A DNA stretch of 5,031 nt from positions 1 through 5,031 of the forward strand of contig CANRHJ010000136.1 in NCBI GenBank assembly GCA_947630355.1. Direction: 5' to 3'. Shown here piece after piece: positions 1 through 5,031 of this stretch. Every line of letters starts with the position of its first letter. Position 1 is the first letter of the stretch. A program made the position numbers and the translations under genes. The DNA comes from Candidatus Gastranaerophilales bacterium (lineage in GTDB: Bacteria > Cyanobacteriota > Vampirovibrionia > Gastranaerophilales > Gastranaerophilaceae). Under the pieces are notes generated by a model. That model was given only the letters and a program-made list of their open reading frames with translations. It was not told the origin of the DNA and did no database searches.

Positions 1-57
1 CATCCCTTCCCGAAGTTCTTTCATTCTTGTTGCTACAATCGTTGGTTTTTCTTTCAT
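1..57 (-). CDS. Partial XRE-family transcriptional regulator, N-terminus only
   Basis: Reading the minus strand from 57 down to 1 gives an open frame of 19 codons that runs off the window: MKEKPTIVATRMKELREGM. A basic first helix of the form RMKELRE is typical of the start of XRE/Cro-type helix-turn-helix domains, but the recognition helix lies outside the window, so the family call is an inference. The start is supported by a GAGGA ribosome binding site (plus-strand 62-66) 4 nt upstream and by an extended -10 promoter further upstream. It is transcribed divergently from the five-gene operon, an arrangement often seen when a regulator controls both itself and its neighbour. Only the N-terminus can be judged, so any sensor or dimerisation domain is unknown. 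Confidence 0.6.
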   Translation of the reverse strand, partial: MKEKPTIVATRMKELREGM

Positions 58-86
58 TGAATCCTCGTTTTCTAAAAATTGTATTG

Positions 87-115
87 ATTATATCATAAAA
101 ATAGAAACAAGTCAA
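87..115 (-). promoter_or_regulatory. Sigma-A promoter for the divergent regulator gene
   Basis: On the minus strand the -35 box is TTGACT (plus 110-115) and the -10 box is TATAAT (plus 87-92), with exactly 17 nt between them. A TG one base before the -10 (TGATATAAT) makes it an extended -10 promoter. Transcription should begin near plus position 80, leaving a leader of about 23 nt before the ATG at 57. The match to consensus is strong enough that the promoter would be highly active unless repressed. Confidence 0.85.
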
Positions 116-150
116 GGGAAACCGACATATTTTTATAAATCGTTGCCAAT

Positions 151-165
151 GTTTGATAACCAAAC
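151..165. promoter_or_regulatory. Candidate operator: inverted repeat between the divergent promoters
   Basis: GTTTG (151-155) and CAAAC (161-165) form 5-bp arms around a 5-nt centre, ATAAC. The element lies between the two -35 boxes, 13 nt upstream of the plus-strand one. A second small repeat, CTTGA at 170-174 and again at 178-182, overlaps the plus-strand -35. Either could be bound by the divergent XRE regulator. The arms are short and could occur by chance in AT-rich DNA, so this is a position-based suggestion. Confidence 0.3.
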
Positions 166-178
166 CTCGCTTGAGAAC

Positions 179-207
179 TTGACACTATTAATGTTTTAGG
201 ATATAAT
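179..207 (+). promoter_or_regulatory. Consensus sigma-A promoter for the five-gene operon
   Basis: TTGACA (179-184) and TATAAT (202-207) are both exact consensus hexamers separated by the optimal 17 nt. Transcription should begin near 214, giving a short leader of about 30 nt before the first gene, with no room for a riboswitch or an attenuator. A promoter this perfect in front of an accessory operon usually implies control by a repressor, which fits the XRE gene divergently encoded next to it. No other promoter of comparable quality was seen within the operon. Confidence 0.88.
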
Positions 208-244
208 ATATACTAGTTTATTCAAGGCGCAAAAATAGGATAAA

Positions 245-979
245 ATGAAATACTTAATTTTCGGTGCATCGGGCACATTGGGGCAATCACTTATATCACT
301 TTTAAGAAATCAAGGACAAGAGGTTTGTGGCATATTGCATAAATCCAATTATCCCAATCTGCTTCATGCAAAATACATCTATAACTGCGATGTCTCAAAC
401 TTTGACTCCATTAATCGTGCTTTGGACGAAATAAAGCTGACCTTTGGCATCCCAGATCATATCGTTAGTTGTGTGGGAGTTAGCGCATATCACGATTTCA
501 TCAATGACAATATAGAAGATTGGTATAACACCTATAATATCAACTTTTGTGGCTCAGTTAACATTGTACATGGGGTTTCAAAAATGTTAGTTGACAGTGG
601 GAAAAAAGGATCGATTACATTAGTTGGTTCGGGATATAGTGAAAGACACATTCCATTCCTTTCGTCATATTGCGTCAGCAAGAGTTCAATAGTTGCCCTA
701 GTCAAAGTCCTATCTACAGAATTAGCCCTGAAGGGCATTAGAATTAACGTGGTTACGCCGGGGCTTTTCCCTTCACGGATGACAAAAGAATTCGTTGAAA
801 ATAAAAAATATATTACTCAACTTCTCAAACACATTCCAGATGGTACATTAGGTAATGCCGACGAAATAGCTAATTTTATTATTTTTTTAACGTCAGATAG
901 TTGCAGGCATATAAATGGTGCAAACTTGGTCATTGATGGAGGTATGCTAAATGTCATTGAAGGCGGGATTGAAAGATAG
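245..979 (+). CDS. Short-chain dehydrogenase/reductase (SDR), FabG-like
   Basis: This 244-residue protein is the usual length for a classical SDR: a single Rossmann-fold NAD(P)H-dependent oxidoreductase in the cytosol. The glycine-rich cofactor loop is at 7-13 (GASGTLG). The acidic adenine-contact motif is CDV (48-50). The catalytic residues are Ser129, Tyr142 and Lys146 (YCVSK, Ser exactly 13 before Tyr), with Asn100 as probable fourth member. PG (172-173) and a C-terminal IDGG (230-233) are typical. The structural NNAG motif is replaced by SCVGV (75-79), which is divergent. Basic HKS after the second strand (32-34) hints at NADP(H), weakly. The ribosome site AGGA (237-240) is only 4 nt from the ATG. 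It is the first gene of the operon, and its 3' end overlaps the next gene by 29 bp. Similarity to 3-oxoacyl-ACP reductases is at family level only; the substrate is unknown. Confidence 0.9.
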   Translation: MKYLIFGASGTLGQSLISLLRNQGQEVCGILHKSNYPNLLHAKYIYNCDVSNFDSINRALDEIKLTFGIPDHIVSCVGVSAYHDFINDNIEDWYNTYNINFCGSVNIVHGVSKMLVDSGKKGSITLVGSGYSERHIPFLSSYCVSKSSIVALVKVLSTELALKGIRINVVTPGLFPSRMTKEFVENKKYITQLLKHIPDGTLGNADEIANFIIFLTSDSCRHINGANLVIDGGMLNVIEGGIER

Positions 980-1910
980 AACCTTTTATGCGATAATCAA
1001 TTTTGCCTCTGAAAGTGTAAAGAATAACGAGGAGGCGATTCGAGATGCGCTTTTTAGGTTTTCGAGAAAGTATGGCATTCAGGTAACTTCTTGCTTTGAA
1101 ACAGATTCCACAACCCATAATTGGGATGAAATAGATAGGCAATTTAATATAGCAAAACACGGTAGCGATCTATTGGTATTTGGCGGAGATGGGACGCAAA
1201 CATATATTCTTAACAAAATAATCCAAGAAGAAGTTGACATTAACATTATCGGTATTTCGGTTGGAACAATGAATATAAATGCTTTTTCTATTACTTTATC
1301 GGAGTTGGATTATGTTCTTGATTTCCCCCAAATAATTGAACTTGATGCTATATGCTGTCATGTCAATGAAAAAAAATATTTTTGTTTTATCGACTCCGTG
1401 GTTACAACAACTTGTGTATCGCGCATTAACGGGAAAATATCACAAGCATCAGCCGAAGGCATCTTAAACGGTCATAAATACAGATCTGTTCCAGAATTAG
1501 TCGGTAATAAGGATACAACCATAGTGATAAAAAATGGTATGGATGCCATATCTTTACCATCTTTTAACAAAATTTATACTATTTCTTGCGCTTTCTTAAA
1601 CGATGGATTAAAGGCGCGGGTCTTGGCTGGAGGTGCAGATCCAAGTACATGTGCTGGTTTTCAATGGGGGATAATTGTTTCTGATTTCCCATTGGTATGG
1701 GCTGATGTAACACAAGAGGAATTGCAATTACGTGCGCCAATAAAGTCGCTGTTTTTCCCCTTATTGTCCACAAATAGCGTAGGCATTCAGCACTTATCTA
1801 AAAAAGCCCATTTGGTTATAGACGGAAATGTAATCAGTAAAATAAATTCATTAAACATCACTTACGCTAAAAATGTATGCAAGATTATTAGAGCTGGAGG
1901 TAACAAATGA
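951..1910 (+). CDS. Kinase-like protein of the NAD kinase / diacylglycerol kinase superfamily
   Basis: The 319-residue protein carries the superfamily's nucleotide-binding signature GGDGT (78-82), preceded by hydrophobic LLVF, and a second glycine loop GISVGTMN (101-108), comparable to the GxxxGTxN loop of diacylglycerol kinases or the GxxxG loop of NAD kinases. The C-terminal strand with DG (291-292) followed by alternating hydrophobics resembles the closing sheet of both families. The middle part (145-175) vaguely recalls the AcoX-type ATP-NAD kinase-like group. The NPxSG loop of lipid kinases is replaced by INFAS (16-20), and the NAD kinase TPTGSTAYS loop is not visible. No signal peptide or membrane segment is seen. 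The start at 951 is supported by GGAGG (938-942) 8 nt upstream inside the SDR gene. It probably phosphorylates a nucleotide cofactor or a lipid-like alcohol; the choice cannot be made from sequence. Confidence 0.75.
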   Translation: MSLKAGLKDRTFYAIINFASESVKNNEEAIRDALFRFSRKYGIQVTSCFETDSTTHNWDEIDRQFNIAKHGSDLLVFGGDGTQTYILNKIIQEEVDINIIGISVGTMNINAFSITLSELDYVLDFPQIIELDAICCHVNEKKYFCFIDSVVTTTCVSRINGKISQASAEGILNGHKYRSVPELVGNKDTTIVIKNGMDAISLPSFNKIYTISCAFLNDGLKARVLAGGADPSTCAGFQWGIIVSDFPLVWADVTQEELQLRAPIKSLFFPLLSTNSVGIQHLSKKAHLVIDGNVISKINSLNITYAKNVCKIIRAGGNK

Positions 1911-2848
1911 GAACGGAACAAAATACTCGTATTTTTGCGTTTATAACCAACAAGTGTAGAAATGCATGTCGCTATTGTTTTGTCTATGATGGCACTCCCA
2001 TAGAAAATGATATGACGTTAGAGCAATTCAATGAACTTTGTAAAATCGGGATTGGCACATATAAATATATCACTTTTATAGGCGGCGAACCACTTCTGCA
2101 CCCTAATCTATATGAGTTAATGCGGGTTGCACTAAGTTATGGATATAAAATATCCATTTCGACATCGGGTATAATAAATTATGATGAGAACAATGAAAGG
2201 ATTTTCAGTTTGCCACTTGATGATGTCACACTGAGTTTGGATTCAGCCACCGAGAGTGTAAACGATGCATTAAGAGGGGATGGGGCATTTCAGCGTGTAA
2301 TCAAAACAGCAAATTACCTTAAACAGAAGAATATCCCTTTTAGGGTAACTGCAACGCTGTGTGAACTAAATAAAAACGGGGTTTTTGCACTTTCAGATTT
2401 TGTACGCTCCTTGGGTGCGTTTCAGTTAGATATACATGTGATGTCACAAAAAGGAAGGGCTGAAAGAAGATACGATCTTTCTTTAAGTCCAGTGGATTGG
2501 TATAATATACGTAAGCAATTGGATACAACGAAATATCCTTATCCGTTTCAAGTTTCCTATCCATTAATGTGGTATCGTGATTCTGAGTTGGATGACTTTG
2601 GCAGTTATTGTGATGCAAGCAATGGTCATAGATTAAGCATAATGTCAAATTGTGAGTGCTATTATTGCACTATAGCTATAGGTTTTGATGAATATAAAAT
2701 ACAACTTAATAAGCAAGCAATAGATTTAGGTGTTAATCTTTATTCCAAAATGGAAAATCTATGCGAAGTTGAAAAACGTATAGAGACACAGGATGAAGGA
2801 TTTAACTATATATGCCGGTTCGTTAAAAGAAAAACAGCCTTTATATAA
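1907..2848 (+). CDS. Radical SAM enzyme with probable C-terminal auxiliary Fe-S ligands
   Basis: The 313-residue protein has the radical SAM cluster motif CxxxCxxC at Cys17, Cys21 and Cys24, the SAM-contacting GGEP at 59-62, and a later strand LSLDS (109-113) typical of MoaA/SPASM-type members. Such enzymes use a [4Fe-4S] cluster to cleave S-adenosylmethionine and start radical chemistry in the cytosol. The C-terminal third contains Cys235, Cys249, Cys251, Cys254, Cys286 and Cys303; the spacing YC...G...LSIMSNCECYYC resembles a SPASM or twitch domain binding an auxiliary cluster, although exact ligands are uncertain. The start overlaps the preceding stop as ATGA (1907-1910), with GGAGG at 1896-1900 6 nt upstream, so translation is likely coupled. 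SPASM enzymes often modify peptides, but some act on sugars or other small molecules, and no peptide gene is seen here. Confidence 0.9.
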   Translation: MRTEQNTRIFAFITNKCRNACRYCFVYDGTPIENDMTLEQFNELCKIGIGTYKYITFIGGEPLLHPNLYELMRVALSYGYKISISTSGIINYDENNERIFSLPLDDVTLSLDSATESVNDALRGDGAFQRVIKTANYLKQKNIPFRVTATLCELNKNGVFALSDFVRSLGAFQLDIHVMSQKGRAERRYDLSLSPVDWYNIRKQLDTTKYPYPFQVSYPLMWYRDSELDDFGSYCDASNGHRLSIMSNCECYYCTIAIGFDEYKIQLNKQAIDLGVNLYSKMENLCEVEKRIETQDEGFNYICRFVKRKTAFI

Positions 2849-2870
2849 CGAAATACGATGAGGAAGCACA

Positions 2871-3983
2871 ATGGCAAAATTTACAAAATATTTTGGATGG
2901 CTAATGGGGACCGTCGGTACGGTTTTAGGTATCGTAGGTATTGTACAGCTTTTTATGGAGGAAGCACTATGGCTGAAAATAGTCATTGTTGCTTCAATAT
3001 TTATCGCCATATTTATTGCGGCAATAGTAGTAACCGTAATTTCTTCAAGGCGCAATCGCAATTTAGTTGAAGGATTTGTTGGCGATAAAAGCATAATGAT
3101 ACAAGAAAATAAGAAGTATCTTACTTATATGTACAAAGATCACGAATATAATGATGTTTGTAATATTGGTATGGTTTTTAGTCGTGTTTTTTATATCGCA
3201 GCAGCATATAAATCTCGATATGAAATTGGGGTTATGATTTTTATATCAGCTAGTCAGTTGAAACGTGACAAATTGTGTGCAACTTGCTTATTAGATACGG
3301 GATGGACTGCGCTTTTACTCGGAAACAAGATTGAACGATTTGAATATGATGGCGTTGCGTATGATTCTCCGGATGACTTTTTTAAACAGAGTATAATTTT
3401 TGCACAGAGGATAAATGATAATGCACTAATTTCAAAGGCCTATCGTCATCTGTGCGGATACTACCTGACCATTGGCAATTATACAGATGCCAAGGAGTGT
3501 AGGCAAAAATCAGGTGACTATTTAGAAAATATGCCGAATGGAACTGATAAGGATCGGCTTTTATCAAATCTAATTTACACTGATGCGGAAACAGCTTTTT
3601 TACAACATCATTATACAGAGGCTGAAGAACTATGTATTAGGGCCGATGGGCTAAAGCAGGGTATTGACGATGATACTCGAGAAATTAGATATTATGCACA
3701 ACATGGTAAAATCCTATTGATGTTAGACAAAATTCCAGATGCAAAGCAGCTTTTTACTCAAGGGCTTGACAGCTCAAAACGAGTTAAACGATTGGATGAA
3801 ATAACGAAAAATACTTATGGGTATGCCATCTGCTTGATCCGTGAAGGACAAAAACATGAGGCTGAAAGTCTCGTTAAAAACATGAAAAAAAAGTATGGAG
3901 ATATCCCACTTTTTATATCTGATGAGTTTTTTAAAATAGAATATGCACGGCTTTTAAAGATTCTTAAAAACAATAATGAATAA
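2871..3983 (+). CDS. Membrane-anchored TPR protein (two N-terminal transmembrane helices)
   Basis: This 370-residue protein begins with two hydrophobic helices, about 9-28 and 34-57, joined by a tight acidic turn (MEEA, 29-32). Lysines 3 and 6 before the first helix and SRRNR (59-63) after the second predict that both ends face the cytoplasm. The rest is helical. Residues about 186-340 contain roughly four tetratricopeptide-like units (near 187-217, 236-262, 272-300 and 314-340), with alanines and aromatics in repeat positions such as GNYTDAKE and HHYTEAEE; 95-185 may hold further degenerate repeats. TPRs bind proteins or peptides, so this is probably a scaffold or sensor holding pathway partners at the membrane inner face. 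No catalytic motif is seen. GAGGA (2860-2864) lies 6 nt before the start, 22 bp after the radical SAM gene. I do not recognise a named family. Confidence 0.8.
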   Translation: MAKFTKYFGWLMGTVGTVLGIVGIVQLFMEEALWLKIVIVASIFIAIFIAAIVVTVISSRRNRNLVEGFVGDKSIMIQENKKYLTYMYKDHEYNDVCNIGMVFSRVFYIAAAYKSRYEIGVMIFISASQLKRDKLCATCLLDTGWTALLLGNKIERFEYDGVAYDSPDDFFKQSIIFAQRINDNALISKAYRHLCGYYLTIGNYTDAKECRQKSGDYLENMPNGTDKDRLLSNLIYTDAETAFLQHHYTEAEELCIRADGLKQGIDDDTREIRYYAQHGKILLMLDKIPDAKQLFTQGLDSSKRVKRLDEITKNTYGYAICLIREGQKHEAESLVKNMKKKYGDIPLFISDEFFKIEYARLLKILKNNNE

Positions 3984-3987
3984 AAAT

Positions 3988-3994
3988 GGAGGAG
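3988..3994 (+). promoter_or_regulatory. Ribosome binding site deciding the Nudix start
   Basis: GGAGGAG at 3988-3994 is a near-full match to the anti-Shine-Dalgarno sequence, and its GGAGG core sits 7 nt before the ATG at 4000. The earlier in-frame ATG at 3976 has no such site upstream, and starting there would place this purine tract inside the coding region. It therefore selects 4000 as the start. Confidence 0.8.
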
Positions 3995-3999
3995 CAAGG

Positions 4000-4653
4000 A
4001 TGCACGAAGAGTTAATTGATATTTACGATGAAAGCATGAAAAAAGTTGGGCAAATAATGAAAAAAGAAGCACATAGGCAAGGTCTATGGCACAAATCAAT
4101 ACACTGCTGGCTTTTCCAAAAATCAAAAGTTGACGGTAAGGTATATGTTATTGTGCAAAAAAGAGCCTCGGCGAAATTATTAATGCCCGATTACTTCGAT
4201 GTTTCAGTGGCGGGGCATTATGAATTAAACGAAGATAAAACCGATGGATTAAGAGAAGTTCAGGAGGAATTTGGGCTTAAAGTCCCATTGGATTCTTGGC
4301 ACTATTTGGGAATTAAATATGATGTCGGTCTATCTCCCAATGTTATCAATAAAGAGTTTTGCGAGGTTTATTTTGCGGAAATAGAAAACGAATTGTCTGA
4401 ATTTATACTATGTCCTCAGGAAGTTGATTCTGTAGTTAAAATAGAAATATCGAAAGGGCAAGCGCTCTTTTCCGGCGAGTGTGAATCCATTGAGGCTGAG
4501 GGTTTTAGATGGAATTTTGAAAAAAATAGGCTAGAGCCACGGACATTCACTATAAAGGCAGAGCAGTTTATACCTCGTTTAGATTCATATTATGCGAAAA
4601 TTTTTGCAATCGCGGATTTGTATTTCAAAGGGTATAAATATCTCTATATATGA
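4000..4653 (+). CDS. Nudix hydrolase, isopentenyl-diphosphate isomerase-like subfamily
   Basis: Starting at 4000 the protein has 217 residues; an in-frame ATG at 3976 would add eight residues but lacks a ribosome site. The opening EELIDIYDE, then GLWHKSIHCWLF (28-39), and the Nudix box from Gly72 to Leu93 (ending REVQEEFGL, 85-93) mark a Nudix protein of the type related to isopentenyl-diphosphate isomerase. Nudix enzymes hydrolyse a nucleoside diphosphate linked to another group, using Mg bound by the glutamates, here Glu86, Glu89 and Glu90. The box has six rather than seven residues between Glu78 and Arg85, possibly normal in this subfamily. The position of the isomerase's catalytic cysteine, just before GH, is Ala71, so true isomerase activity is unlikely. 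It is the last operon gene, 16 bp after the TPR gene, and is followed by a terminator hairpin. Its substrate is unknown. Confidence 0.87.
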   Translation: MHEELIDIYDESMKKVGQIMKKEAHRQGLWHKSIHCWLFQKSKVDGKVYVIVQKRASAKLLMPDYFDVSVAGHYELNEDKTDGLREVQEEFGLKVPLDSWHYLGIKYDVGLSPNVINKEFCEVYFAEIENELSEFILCPQEVDSVVKIEISKGQALFSGECESIEAEGFRWNFEKNRLEPRTFTIKAEQFIPRLDSYYAKIFAIADLYFKGYKYLYI

Positions 4654-4659
4654 TTATTA

Positions 4660-4689
4660 AAAGGCACCACAACAAAGCGTGGTGCCTTT
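4660..4689. terminator. Hairpin terminator shared by convergent genes
   Basis: AAAGGCACCAC (4660-4670) pairs perfectly over 11 bp with GTGGTGCCTTT (4679-4689) around an 8-nt loop. It lies 6 nt after the Nudix stop codon and 15 nt beyond the stop of the convergent XRE gene. The minus-strand reading is followed by TTTTAATAAT, a fair U-rich tail; the plus-strand tail (TTTCCCTTG) is poorer. It probably works in both directions, better for the minus strand. Confidence 0.85.
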
Positions 4690-4704
4690 CCCTTGAAAAA
4701 TGAA

Positions 4705-4983
4705 CTACTCAACTATCAAATACTTTTCTATGTCTTTCGTCCCAATCTCTAACATGTCAATGAATTGCGCCGTCGCCGAATTACTTGAAAATAACATTGA
4801 CAAAGTAACAAAAGTGTCCCAACGCATTTTTGTTTTTCCGCTTTCGATCACGATAAAAGATTGACGACCTATACCAATATACTCTGCTAAGCTACTTTGA
4901 GATACGTTTAGCAATGCTCTTAAGGCAGGCAGATTATCAACCATTTGTTTTATCAATGCTTCTTTTTTAGTTGAATACTGCAT
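4705..4983 (-). CDS. Small XRE-family helix-turn-helix regulator
   Basis: This 92-residue protein is essentially one XRE/Cro-type DNA-binding domain. Residues 21-65 show the expected five-helix pattern: LRALLNVSQSSLAEYIGI is helix 2 leading to the turn, GRQSFIVIESGK (39-50) contains the recognition helix and the conserved IESGK, and WDTFVTLSMLF (55-65) is the closing helix. The short tail (66-92) may aid dimerisation; no ligand-binding or protease domain is present. The start at 4983 is preceded by GGAAGG 4 nt upstream, and no other in-frame start is found before an upstream TGA. No promoter is visible in the 48 nt left in the window. It converges on the operon and ends 52 bp from the Nudix stop. 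It could be a regulator of this or the adjoining region, or the antitoxin of a pair whose partner lies beyond the edge. Confidence 0.88.
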   Translation of the reverse strand: MQYSTKKEALIKQMVDNLPALRALLNVSQSSLAEYIGIGRQSFIVIESGKTKMRWDTFVTLSMLFSSNSATAQFIDMLEIGTKDIEKYLIVE

Positions 4984-5031
4984 ACATCCTTCCGATAAGC
5001 CAAATGGACATAATGCTCATTCGGGGGTGTG

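Noticed and set aside
221..232. 12-base repeat TTCAAGGCGCAA, also at 3044-3055
   Set aside because: One 12-base match in a 5-kb window is near chance expectation, and the second copy lies within a coding region.
208..244. Possible precursor peptide or riboswitch in the operon leader
   Set aside because: The leader is only about 30 nt from the predicted transcription start, too short for either.
2340..2648. Open minus-strand frame of 102 codons within the radical SAM gene
   Set aside because: It lies wholly opposite a well-supported gene, shows no domain pattern and is best explained as a shadow frame.
1907..2848. Prokaryotic viperin (nucleotide-modifying antiviral radical SAM enzyme)
   Set aside because: The cluster motif context and the C-terminal cysteine group resemble MoaA/SPASM-type enzymes, not viperin.
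2858..3070. Open plus-strand frame of 70 codons at the start of the TPR gene
   Set aside because: Its ATG overlaps the ribosome binding site of the TPR gene and has no site of its own; the alternate frame is the supported gene.
2759..3094. Open minus-strand frame of 111 codons across the radical SAM/TPR junction
   Set aside because: It runs opposite two real genes, and its composition mirrors the TPR protein's membrane helices read backwards.
3815..4126. Open minus-strand frame of 103 codons with hydrophobic stretches
   Set aside because: It is opposite the TPR and Nudix genes; its hydrophobic look comes from lysine-rich codons read on the other strand.
1..5031. CRISPR array, tRNA, rRNA or insertion sequence
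   Set aside because: No regularly spaced repeats, tRNA-like sequence or transposase frame was seen on either strand.

Overview
The window looks like an accessory operon from a low-GC Firmicute, probably a gut Clostridia-type bacterium. This rests on the AT-rich sequence (not counted base by base), GGAGG-type ribosome binding sites, tight gene packing and consensus sigma-A promoters. Species cannot be told from the sequence.

Layout: positions 1-57 hold the first 19 codons of a minus-strand gene that looks like an XRE-type DNA-binding regulator. Positions 58-244 form a divergent control region with two near-perfect sigma-A promoters back to back, one per strand. From 245 to 4653 five plus-strand genes form one transcription unit: a short-chain dehydrogenase/reductase (245-979), a kinase-like protein of the NAD kinase/diacylglycerol kinase superfamily with a GGDGT motif (951-1910), a radical SAM enzyme (1907-2848), a membrane-anchored TPR protein (2871-3983) and a Nudix hydrolase related to isopentenyl-diphosphate isomerase (4000-4653, start corrected). 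The first two gene junctions overlap by 29 and 4 bp; the last two have gaps of 22 and 16 bp. An 11-bp perfect hairpin at 4660-4689 closes the operon. A small XRE regulator follows on the opposite strand (4983-4705), converging on the operon.

How the genes may work together (inference): the operon joins a redox enzyme, a nucleotide- or lipid-kinase-like enzyme, a radical enzyme with likely extra Fe-S ligands, a Nudix enzyme and an inner-face membrane TPR scaffold or sensor. This suits a small pathway that makes or processes a phosphorylated, nucleotide-linked or isoprenoid-like small molecule, with the TPR protein as anchor or sensor. I do not recognise the set as a named system. No precursor-peptide gene is visible, so a RiPP pathway is not supported inside this window. 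The divergent XRE gene is the likeliest regulator of the operon.
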